Below are positions 9,770-21,100 of a stretch of DNA of 44,753 nt, in pieces. The position numbers and the translations under genes were made by a program. The stretch lies in contig MU858298.1 in assembly GCA_033297075.1 (NCBI GenBank), forward strand, positions 1-44,753, given 5' to 3'. Each line of letters opens with the position of its first letter. Positions within the stretch are counted from its first letter, which is position 1. Below the pieces are notes generated by a model. The model was not told where the DNA came from. It was given only the letters and a program-made list of their open reading frames with translations, and did not search any database. The DNA is from Rhypophila decipiens. Lineage: Eukaryota; Ascomycota; Sordariomycetes; Sordariales; Naviculisporaceae.

Positions 9770-12460
9770 TTACCACCGCTCCCGAGAATGATCTCCTCGG
9801 ACTTCATCCCGGCTCGACTCGAACCTGTCACCAGCCCCATCAATCCAGAGTTGGGCGTCTTCGTGCTGCTCATCGTCATAGACTCCACTCGTGTCATCGT
9901 CAAACGCGCCAATCCCACATGTACTCGCATCCCACTCGTCCTCATTTTCATTTCCATCTTCAGCTTCCTTTCTGTCGGCGGCCTCCTCGGGCTCAGTCTC
10001 AGCAATAACCCCCAAATCGGCAGCGACCCCGGCGACAAACGATCCCATGCCGTACTCGTGCGCACGGTTGATGAATTCCACCAAGACATCAAGATCCATG
10101 TACTTATCTAGGCGTCCCTCGGCGACCTTGGTGATTGTGCAACCCGCCCATTCGCATTCCCGTTGCGATCCCGATTTCAGCTTGGAAAATGACGTATTGT
10201 TTGTTTCGTTTTCGGGACCTTCTATATCGGTGCAAGTCACTGAATCTGAGTTGGTGACTGTGTCTGTGTCTCTCCGTATGTCCACGCTAGGAAGAGGCTC
10301 CGAGGCTGGCAGATGTTGAAAACCAGCAGGGCTTTTCTCGTCTTTGGTGGTTCCAGTTCCCGCAGGAGGAGGGTAAACTTGAAGTTTCAGCTTGGGCTCA
10401 GCAACGCAGCAGCTGTACCCTCTGAGATTGATACATATCCCGTAGTGGCGGATGTCAGATGGAGAGGGGTGCCTGTCAGGAAAGAAGGTTCGAGCAATGG
10501 TCAGAATCATGGATTTGTAACTAGTTGCCACAGACGTGCGCGGCTTGCCACCATCATAGCTATAAAGAAGGCTCTCTGGCTTTGCCAGAGAGCGGAAGGA
10601 AAACAGAAGGACACAGTTAAAAACTCCCAATAAAATCGACAGAATCCAGCGTGCAGCACTTCTGACAGCGGAGACGGTCCTCATTCCCATCTTCAACGAC
10701 CCCAATCTCAGTCTCGGAGCCAGATATGGACTCGGAACTCAGGTTTTGGTTCTCAACTTCCCCAACAACAACTGCAACATCTTCCCCATGAATCCCTCCC
10801 GACCCGGAACCCGCAAGATGCACCAAAAACGAGTTATGAACCTCCGTCGTCATGGAAATGCACAGATCCGTCAGCGCCTGGTTCGTAGTCCGCCGATAAC
10901 CCCGCGAGTCTCCAAAACAGCCCGTCACATCGGCATATATAACCGACAGATACGGACAAGTGACGTTGTTCAGCCCGGCGGCGGATCTGAATTTTGTATC
11001 TGCTCGAGTGCTGTCCGGGTCCTCTGCGGTATTTGCGTGATCGAGATTATCGAGTTTGGATGCTAAAACCTCAGGGTCGAAATTGACAGGACGACACCAG
11101 TATGATACAGCTGGTGCGCGCCACGGTGTTGTGTTTGGGCGGGAGTGCATCAGACCGTGTAAGGCGGGATGGCCTGGAAAATGGACGGGATGGTCTAGGT
11201 GGTATGGGTTCTGGGGGCCTTGCTGTTTGCTGAGGATATGGTATCGCTCGGTTTCGAACGGGGTGGTGAGGTACTTGGTGGAAGGATCGTCTTCTTTAAA
11301 GGGGTCGAGGTTGGTTGTCGTGCTCTTGGTGTCGTCGGAATCAGGATTATTGTTTGTGGCGTTTTTATTGTCGTGTCCATGCTGCATTTGTTGTGCCGGC
11401 CGAGACTCGGACCGCTTGACAGGCCAGAGGCGGCCAAACCTTGAAAGGAATTTGTGATATGAGAGCCATCAAGCGGCTTCGTTGTGCTGGCAGGCTCTCA
11501 AACAAGATCACTGCCATTGCATCTGGGTTGACGGCCCTCGTCTTGATGCCTTCGGCGACTCCCGGTTTGACCTTGTCGATTTGCCCATCCGCTGAGGCCA
11601 GTTCCAAAACGCCGTCAAACTGGGAGATTGAAATGCGGTCCGAGTCTTTGTCAGCAGCGGCATTGGCTTTGTGGAGGGCCCGCAAGTTCTCAACAGTCAG
11701 GTCTGCGCCGTTGGCCTCCTTGGTACCAGTCGGCTCGGCCACAGCGTGCTGCTCCCCATCTTTTCCAGAGACTAGACCATTCTGATCAGAAAACACATCA
11801 TAATCACTGTAGGCCTTCTCGGTACTGGGACGTGCTCGTCCATCCTCCTCTTCATTCTCATCCTCAGATGGTGGCTTCACCCGGGGAGGAAAGCGCCACC
11901 CATGCCATTCGAGCTCTTGTCCGCCCAGATCAATACATCTCTCGGGGCGCCAGAGGCCATGGCCGAATGCATGTGCCTGATTGTAGCTCAGCGGGGTAGG
12001 TTTGAACAGATGGCTCTCCATCAGACTGGTAAACATCTTGTGATATCGATACCGGTCCCGGATCTCGGATCTCGGAAATCTCGGGTACCAAATCGTATAA
12101 CTCATCTTTCGAAACGACAACAAGTTTGCAAGCTTCTTCGCTCCTTCCTTTGTATGATTCCTGGTCGCAGAACACGTCCCCGTACTCCATGCGCCGGATC
12201 GTATCGACGATGGTGATTCTGTACGGCTCGAGGCGGAAACCATGGTCTTCAGTTTCCGTAGCCCTGGAATAAGGCCACTCGCTCAAGGGCTCGGCGTAGA
12301 TATTGAGTTTTTGCCGCAATGACAAGAACTCACGCACGTCGTTCCATTTTTTGTTCAGTGCCAGAGGGTCGGTCGCTGGAGGCGTCCAAAAGTTGTGGGA
12401 TAGAAATTCATCCTTGAGGGAAGAAGGAGGCTGCACTGCCTCCTGACGTGTGACGGCCAT
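9770..12460 (-). pseudogene. Long hypothetical gene broken into four frames
   Basis: Product not recognised. Four minus-strand blocks follow each other with coding-like composition: 12460 to about 12065 (start MAVTRQEAVQPPSS), about 12070 to 11430, about 11445 to 10625, and about 10680 to the stop at 9770. Each junction needs one extra base (modulo 3) removed. The first is clear: GGATCTC is present twice in tandem at 12060-12073 (plus strand), and with one copy the protein reads EISEIRDRYRYHKMF continuously. The second junction lies around 11420-11450 and the third around 10640-10680; I found no convincing intron at either. The last block begins with a hydrophobic stretch (ILSILLGVFNCVLLFSF) and ends acidic (EPEEAADRKEAEDGNENEDE). 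The intact protein would be about 850-880 aa. Alternatives are unrecognised introns, two neighbouring genes, or base-calling errors. Confidence 0.5.
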
Positions 12461-13960
12461 ATTGATGAGCTTTGGTGGTTTTCAAATAAATGTGTCTCGA
12501 AAAATGTCGGCAAGGGCGAATGAATGGGTGCCATGTGGTGGTGGTTGGCAACAATAGCAACACGGTAATCAGAGACGGGTTGCTCGGTTGGCGTCACGAA
12601 TCTCTTGCGCTCACGGCGGTTCGGACCAAGTAGAAAGTTTTGCGCGTTGCTTCCAAGCGTGGCAGGTGCAGCAAAATTTGAAGAGTGGCGCGTCTGGTGA
12701 GCGTCTGGGCGAGGAAAGTAAACAATGGGTTGCCGTTCGGGTGTGGACTGTGGCGGTTGAATGATCAGCGGTGTGAATGTGATGAAAATGGTAAAAGCAC
12801 AGAGCCTAGAGGGCAGGGAGAATGGGAGGATACTGGCAATACAAATGCGGACTAATTTGCCAGAAAATGCTACTGGTTTGCTGGAGTCTCTTTTACAATG
12901 TTTTGATGGGAGTGATGGGTGAGATCCAACTTGCAGCTTGAAGGTTGCCACGGGATCCATGGATTGGTCGAGGAACAGCAATGGTTTAAACCTTAATTGA
13001 ACATGTAACCTGTACAGGTGTATTGCTTGGTACCTGTATCGTCATGACACCACCGTGGACACCTCAGTTGATTACTTGGTTTGTCACTGAAGGTTCAGAA
13101 CTCTCCATTTTCACTCCACGGTTTACAACTACACGCCGTGAAATCCCTGGGGCAAACCCAGACGAGTAGTCGGCGTGTGCAAATGATAAATTGGCAACGT
13201 CTTGGAGCTTCTATGCTGAAATACCAGCCAAGCCGTGAAAGGTCCATGATAAATCGATGGACAGAGGTGTCAAAATTGACAGCGCAGTAACGAACCTAGA
13301 TTTGGTTCGCATACCGGGTATCCACCATGCGGTCCATCTCCTCAAACGTTGGGGTGGTTAAGTAATTAAAGGAAAGTGATAAGCATTGTGTACCTTGTCT
13401 CAGCACGTGTTAACTCAAGGCCAAAGTAGGGTTTCGGTCCAAAAGTCTCACCTTGCCGAAGCAAAAAGCCAGTCCATCAAAGTTTTCTCCTTGAAGCTTA
13501 GGGTGCCGGGAATTCGTACGCCACTCCTAACTTCCACATTATCATGGTCATCAATTCCCCCAGGTCAAGGACCTAGTCTTGCCTCTAAAAGTCGGAAAGG
13601 AGGGCTCCAAGTTGACGCTTTCCGTTGAACCCAGCCAACCGCTTTGTGCATCTTTTCCAGGCCACCTTCACAGCACCTTAAAGCTTTTCCTTGGTGCAAG
13701 ATTTGCAAGTTATCCCGTGGAGAACCTAAAGCTTGGCCGAACCAAAAGTATCCATTACCAAACGCCGAGCACTGGCAAGGTTCAAAGCTCTTTCGCCAAC
13801 ATAAAAAGTCCAGCAACTCCCCGAAACACAGATCCTGTTCACCTTCCATTCCTCGAGGTCCAACGTCTCCCACTGCAGTCCAACCCACCATCACATAAAC
13901 AACAAAAGGCGACAGACACAATTACCCCCAAAGACAGGACCAAAAAAACTCCCAGTGAAC
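12461..13960. other. Divergent intergenic region
   Basis: About 1.5 kb between the minus-strand gene starting at 12460 and the plus-strand gene at 13961, so it should hold both promoters. Open frames up to about 208 codons exist (for example minus strand 12981-12355) but start inside the neighbouring gene's leader, show no domain and look accidental. Confidence 0.45.
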
Positions 13961-14776
13961 ATGGAAGTCTCAAAAGCACCCGACAGTGCCGCTACCGATG
14001 CCGGTGGCCGATCAATCTTCGATCCCACATGCCCAATCATCGCCGCCATCAATCGGGCGGTGTTTCTCAGACAGATTTCGCTCCTCCCTATTCCCGTCTT
14101 GCTGCGTCCTAGAACAGGCGGCGGCGTAAGCAACAAACTTGGACACAGACAATTTGGCTTGACCATACGACTAGCCAAGGACTACATTTCCAAGGACCCC
14201 GCCAACCGCCTGCCCATGATCGGAGCGGGCAAGCTGAAGGACCTGGTGAGCGTCCTGGCGCTTGACGAACAGACGCTGGCCGATCTTTGGGAGAATGAGG
14301 GCGACGAGTATTACCACTGGAGAATGGCGTCGAAGGTGAAGGCCGTGAGTGGTGCCAGCAGCCTGACCAGGGAGCAGCCGGCGAAGCAGCCTAGGATGAC
14401 TATTTCCAAGCCCGATGCTGCCACCGCCAAGGAGAAGCCCACCCGGCAGCCCAACGGGCCGAAATGCGACACCAGCCCAGGGTTCAACAGTGGTGCGGCG
14501 GTCTCTCGAGTGCAGCAGAACGGCAGTACGGAGCCTGCCACGGACCATGGGACCAAGAAACCCGTCGATCCACCAGCGCAAGAGGCCAGATTGCAGACTG
14601 GATGTGTTCCGTCGACGGAAACAGACGGTGACGCTCCTCTGACATCTGGGCCAGATACAACCGAGCAAAAGGGCCAGATCGCTGCGGATGACGATAACCT
14701 GAACATGTGGGACATTGTTGTCATAAGCGAGGGTGATGACATGGATTGGGTGGTTGTAGGTGAATGTGATTTTTGA
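13961..14776 (+). CDS. Hypothetical protein, single exon
   Basis: Function not recognised. The 271-aa frame starts at ATG 13961 (AACATGG context), two codons after an in-frame GTG that I do not use. The N-terminal part (about 1-125) is mixed and probably folded: FDPTCPIIAAINRAVFLRQI, then KLKDLVSVLALDEQTLADLW and a short acidic stretch with EYYHWRMASK. Residues about 130-245 are low complexity, rich in Pro, Thr, Lys and Gly, with probable disorder. The extreme C-terminus is acidic with hydrophobic patches (MWDIVVISEGDDMDWVVVGE), the sort of tail that can act as a short binding or degradation motif. There is no signal peptide. Coding-like codon choice supports it as a gene. Confidence 0.6.
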   Translation: MEVSKAPDSAATDAGGRSIFDPTCPIIAAINRAVFLRQISLLPIPVLLRPRTGGGVSNKLGHRQFGLTIRLAKDYISKDPANRLPMIGAGKLKDLVSVLALDEQTLADLWENEGDEYYHWRMASKVKAVSGASSLTREQPAKQPRMTISKPDAATAKEKPTRQPNGPKCDTSPGFNSGAAVSRVQQNGSTEPATDHGTKKPVDPPAQEARLQTGCVPSTETDGDAPLTSGPDTTEQKGQIAADDDNLNMWDIVVISEGDDMDWVVVGECDF

Positions 14777-15285
14777 GAATTTGGCATATTTTGGTTAAAG
14801 TTTGAACTCACCATGATTTGATTTGAATCTTGGCCAAAGTCATGCGGGATTGGATGTTGTTGGACTCATTTTTTTGAGAAATGTCTTGTTTTTGCCTGGT
14901 TTCTTTTCATAAGATCTGGTCGAAGTCGAATGGGTTGGTAATGGATGGGATTTTAAAGGGGGAGTAGTCTACCATGCAATTCTTACTACTTATGTCCAAT
15001 GAATAATCTACGTCATACCAATCCCTCACATATGATATGCTTCGTAATAAGAAAACATACAGCTCAAATCGACCGGGTTCTATCTGCATCTTGGTTCAGT
15101 TCGCCAAATGCTTGATGATTTAGTGAAGTCCCTCATTGAAGGAAGGACTTTCGGGAATTGAGTTTCCGATCATTGATAAAAAGAAATTGAAGAGCTAGGA
15201 ACCTCAAGCTCAAGCGTGGTTAATTTCCAGAAAATACTATCGATGGTGCAAACTCAATATTTTGACAAAAGGGAAAAAAGAAGAC
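14777..15285. other. 3' flank between hypothetical gene and tRNA
   Basis: AT-rich sequence without a supportable gene. Its right end holds the Pol III stop of the tRNA gene. Confidence 0.5.
15274..15279 (-). terminator. Pol III T-tract terminator of tRNA-Ala
   Basis: A run of six A on the plus strand (six T on the tRNA strand) starts 7 bases after the tRNA 3' end, the expected RNA polymerase III terminator. Confidence 0.75.
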
Positions 15286-15375
15286 TGGATGCACCCGGGA
15301 TCGAACCGGGGACCGTTCACATTAGCAACTGCTGGAGTATGCAAAGCGAAAATCATACCACTAGACCATGCACCC
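15286..15375 (-). tRNA. tRNA-Ala (anticodon UGC) with an 18-nt intron
   Basis: The minus strand folds as a full tRNA. The acceptor is GGGTGCA with TGCATCC and discriminator A. The D arm contains TAGTGGTAT. The anticodon stem is TTCGC/GTGAA, the variable loop CGGTC, and the T arm CCCGG-TTCGATC-CCGGG. The loop reads TT-TGC-A, giving anticodon UGC (complement of 15341-15343), which decodes GCA. The G3:U70 wobble pair, the universal alanine identity element, is present. The loop is 25 nt instead of 7, so an intron of 18 nt sits after position 37 (about 15322-15339). CCA is not encoded, as expected in eukaryotes. Confidence 0.95.
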
Positions 15376-16962
15376 ATTTACATTAACCAAGCTAGGCTGT
15401 GGGGTATATGTAGGGACTGTGGGAATAAGTGGGGCCTGCCGTGGAATGTTGTCGTTGGAAAGGGGCTGGCGACGACTTGCATTTGCTCCTGTTTCAAGAT
15501 CCACAGCAATCTACAAGATGCATCTTGGGCAGTTGGTCAGTTAAACATCAAAAGTAATGTTCTGAGATGTACCATCCATGTCCCTTCTGTCGGAACGGTA
15601 GGCTCGGCACTCCCGCCATTTAACACAGAAACCTGGCCGTTTGACGACTGGAGAGCAACAAAACTGCGCATTTTGTATTGATTAGTGGGATTCGACGCTG
15701 CTGAAAGCTCTAGTGCAAGATGAAGAACCCACATCCGCCTCTACCCAAGATGCACATCGACTGCTGGCCCCAGAAGCGATCGTCAGCTCCACTCCCGACG
15801 CTTTTCCACTGCTCTCTTCCCTTCCCTACCATGGTAAATGGGCATTCCTAAACTTAGGCGTCTTGACAGAGAACTTTATTCCCGTGTTCCCACTCTCACC
15901 CCTGAGTCTCATTCTTGGACGCGAGAAGCCCCAAGCCAACGGGGCGCAAGGTGCCTCGCGACATGGATGGAGGTGTGCTTTCGCTGCTTCGCTGGAACTC
16001 ACGATTTCTTGCGAGCTGCCCAATAGGCACACGAGTTTTCTCGGATTACCAGGCCCACAGATCGAGGAATGTGATCTACGGATACTTGCCGTCATATTGC
16101 GTTGTGCCAACTCCTGTCGAAGCCATCGGCAAAGGTCTCGCCATCGCTCAAACCTGCTGAGCCGGACCGAAAGAGAGTCTGGTTCGCCTCATGCCCGAAG
16201 GTCATCGGTCAGACCGTGGCCAATAGCAACATCAGCCTGCAACCACTAGTTTGAGCTGTGAACTTTGCATGTTGCACGGAGCACTCACCGGTAGCATTCA
16301 TCAGCTGCCGACCTGATCCCACGGATGACTGGCTACTGGCTACTGGCGATCTGGAAGGCCGGTGACCAAGATCTGAGTAGTGATATCTGATATCCTACGT
16401 TGCGTCTTTGTCGGTTTACGGGAGGGATGAGATCCAGCGCCTTTGTTCGTATATGCCGGTTGAGGTCTGGGACACCACGTTGATGTGCATTGCGGCGTTC
16501 AGATCATGGGATGTACATGGTGGATTCTAGGCCCTCGGCTGAGATGCCAAGAACAGCCATAACAAGTGCCATGTTTCCAGTCTGAGGCACAAGTCAAGAA
16601 ACAAAGAAGAAAGGTACTAATTGTCATTGATCCACCCGATCAGTTCATATCAGCATCCTACTCGTTTCCCATACAACAATCACACGGCTCTATCGATGAA
16701 TCCCACGAGGTCAGTCTTGACCCTCCCATTCCCAAAAATATCCAAAGGATGTAATCTCTGACACCTCAAAAACACACATGACATATAAACGCATCTCAAC
16801 AATCTCAAAGAAGCAAAAGTGAGTCCAAAAGCAAAACATTTACGAGATTCTCAAAAGACCGAAACTGATTCAACCATCTACCTCCAGTCGTCTATTTCCA
16901 TCAAGCCTTCCCATTCCAGCCACAGAACCCACCATCATCCTCTGGTCCGTCAACCGCACCAC
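15376..16962. other. Intergenic region between tRNA-Ala and myo-inositol oxygenase
   Basis: About 1.6 kb with no supportable gene. Frames up to 178 codons occur (15713-16249) but show no domain. The last 200 bp are the 3' flank of the oxygenase gene. Confidence 0.45.
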
Positions 16963-18175
16963 TCACCACTTGATCTTTTTGTTGGGGAAGAACTCATCAA
17001 TGAGCTCCAGGTAATACGGCTAGATCAAGAGAAGTCAAGTCAAGTCAGCGCAAACTCTTCATCAGATCAGGGGTGACGATGCAGCCACATACCTTTAACT
17101 CCTCAACATCCGGCACCTCATCGGTCTTGCTATACAAATCATACGGATTAAACGCCCTGACCGCCTTCAACAATTCCTTATCCCCCTCCCCAGGCGCCAT
17201 AAACTCCATATACGCGCCCTCCCGGTGCCAAGGGTAAAAGCTATGAAACCGAATCATCGCCAGCGCCTCCCTAGGCAGCGTGCTCTGGTCCCTCACAACA
17301 AGATACAAATACTCGTCATGTCCCCAGCTCATGATCAGGTTCTCGACCCCACAACCGGGTGAATAGATCCCATACCGTGTCCCAAAGGCTTGATGCCCCC
17401 AATCCGGATTCTTTTCAAACGTCCCCTGCTCATAAAACACGCACTTGTCACTAAACCCGCACCCCACGGGAAAGGTATCCCCTACTACATCCCACTGTCC
17501 CTGGGCACCATCAAAGAAGAGCATCAGCTTGCCAAGGTCGTGGATTAGACCGGTGAGCTGCATCCAGCGGGGTTTCCCGTCGCGACGGATGGCCTCGGCT
17601 GATTGGAGGAGATGCTGGATCTGGTTCAGTTGCGTGTCGGGATCCGAGTCGTCGATTAGCGTGTTGAGCTTTTCCATTGCTTCCCAGATGCTGAGCTGCG
17701 GACGGACGCGCGAGGCAGAGTGGAATCTTGCTCGGGCCGAGAGGTTGTAGGCTACTGTTTGTTTGGCGTGTTGTTCTGCGTAAAAGGCGAATATGCGCGT
17801 GTTGGAGGGGGAAAAGTCTCGGAAGGTGGATTTGTCCTTGTCCGAGTCGAATTGGGGCGTTGTGTCAAAGGTTGAGCTGGTATTTTCTGCCAAGGAGGGA
17901 GCGAGATCATGGTCACTGGTGTTGTCGCCGTCACCGGGACATGATGAGGAAGAAGAAGAAGAAGAAAAGGTAGACGAGGTTGCAGAGAGGGGTGGTGAGG
18001 GTGGAGGTATGATGATGTTGGTGGCTTGGGCTTGGATCAAGGGCAGCTTGTTGCCCGCCGCTTTGCCTTTGAGCATGTTGATTTGGTCGATGGCGTCCGA
18101 GATGGCTTCGAGAGCTGCACCTGCGCCGCCTAGGGGCTTCTGCTGCTCGTCGTAGTAGATGGCCGAGGGAGCCAT
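16963..18175 (-). CDS. miox: myo-Inositol oxygenase
   Basis: Cytosolic di-iron oxygenase that cleaves myo-inositol with O2 to D-glucuronate, the entry step of inositol catabolism. Coding is complement(join(16963..17019,17093..18175)), 379 aa. The 73-bp intron has a GTATGT donor and a GATCTAG acceptor, and splicing supplies the family's C-terminal PYYLELIDEFFPNKKIKW. The iron ligands are all present: His188 (IQHLLQSAE), His212-Asp213 (GLIHDLGK), His286 (SWGHDEY), His311 (RFHSFYPWH) and Asp346 (PYDLYSK). VGDTFPVGC at 231-239 is also intact. The start MAPSAIYYDEQQ is chosen over an upstream in-frame ATG because the latter adds leader-like sequence. Compared with animal enzymes (about 285 aa), the N-terminus is about 90 aa longer and includes a run of eight Ser at 71-78, probably disordered. 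Confidence 0.97.
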
Positions 18176-21100
18176 CCTGCTTGCTGTTGATTGGACGATA
18201 AGTAACCTGTTGTTGACCTGAAGGATTGTTGTTGTTGCGTGAATGTTGCTGACTGTTCCGAGTATCCAGATAATCACTTGAAAGAAGTATTCCGTATTCC
18301 TCTTGTGACTTTATATAAACCACGACAACCAGATGCCTGATCCCACTTTGCCAAGGAACCCTTGGGCCCAGCGTTGGCGACTACGAAGAGAAGTGAGCTG
18401 TTGATCATGAGAAGAGTTGTTGACGGGTCATGTTGGACGCCCACTCACGCGACAAAAAGAGCAAGTTCTCCCTAGTAGGGACTCGGAGTGGAGTTTAGGT
18501 TCCGAAGGAGGGTTTGTCGAACCTCAAGACCCAATCCGATATGGGCTACGGAGACGGACAGACACACTACGCTATCATTCCGATCGAGAGTCGGCTTGAG
18601 CTGACGGATAAATGAGGTGGAGTGGGTATCGGGAAGAAGTGATGATGTGCAGAGCAATCAGAACGCAAACAGAGTGGTATAAAAGAAAAACCAAGACGAC
18701 GGCGGCATGTAAAGGAGAAAGATGGTGGTGAGCCTCCACTTCTTTGACGGGAGACGAGACGCCAACGGCAAGAGAACAGCGGTCTATCTCCCATCCAACT
18801 TCATGTCATTTGCCACACTTGTGGTTGTCTGTCGGCGATAATTGATGTTGGTATTCAGGGGATGACGGATAGACACTGGCAATAAAAAGCAAACATGGGT
18901 CCGGCGAGGGTAATATCAGGGCAAGTCATCTTACGAATAAGAGTACGACGGGAGCCCGACGAGCAAGTATTGAGATTGCTGCGAGGGATGTAATCAAACA
19001 GGGTCCAGGAGGCCCAAGCCTCTATCGCGCTTGGGTGCTGTGCTGACCGACCAAGAGACATGCCGAAAGGATGATGCCCGTCTCCTTTCGGGACTTGGAA
19101 AAGACAACGGAGGCACGTGGGAAAGGAAAAGGGTCAAGCTTGCTGCCAACTAAGGCAGGATGACTGAACGATGATCGTTCGATGCTCGCAGTGTATCAAA
19201 GCCCGTCCTTGCCTCATTGGGCACATGACACAACATTATGTTGTGATATCTGGTCATGGTCCGAGAGGGCGGAAGTAAACCGACTTGCCCAGGGATGAGG
19301 GAAACAAGAAAGGAGACAAAGAAACAGAGGACATGTACGGATAACTAAGGGCCAGGAAAAATGGGTTATTTGCCTAGATCTCACACCCCGAATCTCTCGG
19401 TGTTCAGGACTGATTTCTGGAACACGTCTTTGCCGTTTCGGTCGCATGGCTCCCCTTTGCCTCTTTTTCCCATATCTGACAATTTGACCGAGATCATGCC
19501 AGATCATCTAGATCAAGATCAAGATTTGCAGGCTGGTAAAAATAGCGAGAAAGCCGCTAAAAGTATGGAATTGACAAAGAAGCATGGCATGTCGTTGAAG
19601 GTGTGGAGTACTGTCGTCGTGATGTGTCGACGGTGTGGCTGCAAATGGCAGTTCGGTGCGGCGGAGAGCGTCCCCATTGTTTTGTTCGGGGAGACTTGCC
19701 CCTTTTCAACCCCTTTCCCCACACCTCCAGTCAACAAGGAGTGCCAGGAACAGGCAATTCTCTCCGATGTGCCATCGACAACCCCTCATTGTAGTTCTAG
19801 GGCCTAATTAAGGTCAATTAAAAGAAAAGAGAAAAAGAATCGCAAAAGATTGCAAACGGACCCTCATCCCAAATAAAGCAAGACATCCCGACCGAAAGCC
19901 CAGACCTTTACACCGAGCATGGCGATGGCATGTGCAAGCAAGGGTTCAATGAATCGCAGCGCCTGGTTCGTAACATACCGCCCCGCTCAACGGGATTGTC
20001 TTGGGCGAGACCATGGCTGGATCTCCATCCGTCTTCAACGTTCGGATCTGCAGTGAAACATTAAAGAATGGAAGAAGAGCCTCTCAAAAACCTTCTTGAC
20101 CTCGTCGTAGGTAGCCAAGGACAAACAACGCCGGCTTCCCGGTTATCTTGACTCTTCATCGCCCCATTCCCCTCGTCACACGGCATGGTTATCTTGATCC
20201 GGTATAACGTTGCACGGTTCCGAATCCTCGGATAACCGCGCACAGGCGGGATAAGAGAGAGAGAGAAGGAGGAATCCCGAAGCATCCACCTACGTAACCA
20301 CACCACCGAGGAAAAACCATGGAGATGTCAAGGCTCGCATTTCAGCCACCAGCCCAGGAAAAAAACATGGTAAAGGCAAACCCGAGTTTGCTGGTTCGTG
20401 GACCCAGCAGATTGGTCAAGCACCCACACCCCCATGCAAGGCCTGGCACCTGCTGCCGCAATGGGACGGTTTGTCCCAACGAGAAGCCGGAGATAGGCAG
20501 CCAACATGTGCGAAGAGACATTGCAAAATGTAATATAGTATAGGTCACAAGGACTCGAAAAAGATGACAGACGAGGATTTGCTTGTTTTCTTGCGCAAGA
20601 CATGCCGGCATCCGCCCACGAAGCGACGAACATGTTCATCCATTTCTGGACTCGAGCTGACATTCCCACCCCTGAAGACCATCACACCGGCTAGAATATA
20701 ATCCAGAAGAGGGTCAAGGTTTACGAATTCGGCTCACCGTAACTCGCACTGCAACCTCACACATCACATTTGCTGGCGATTTATCAGGTAATTCTCACAG
20801 GATTTTGACCTCGAGTGCCATGGCCCGACGGTTCGGAAGGAGCATCCAGCAGCGCTTGATGAAGAACTGGAGGTCCTGTCTGTATGAGACAAGGAGAAAA
20901 AGCGCCAGCACTGAGGCTCAACAGACCGGAAGACGGATGAACCTTGCTGGTAGCACCACATCAACATCTCGACTGGAAAGAAGGAAATCCCATGAGCACA
21001 GCAGCAAATAATCATGTTAAAATCATCCAGAAATGACGTCTCGAAAGCTGAACCACATGCTCAAATAGCGCTAATCTCGAAAGGGAAAGGACGAGGAATT

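Noticed and set aside
9387..9791. A frame beginning MGACCSKKG, resembling an N-myristoylated protein
   Set aside because: The first codon is TTG, not ATG, and the rest of the frame has no recognisable domain.
12355..12981. Minus-strand frame of 208 codons
   Set aside because: It overlaps the start of the 9770-12460 gene in another frame and lies in its leader; composition is Ser/Pro/His-rich with no domain.
15713..16249. Plus-strand frame of 178 codons
   Set aside because: No domain and no matching exon structure; it lies between the tRNA and the 3' end of the oxygenase gene.
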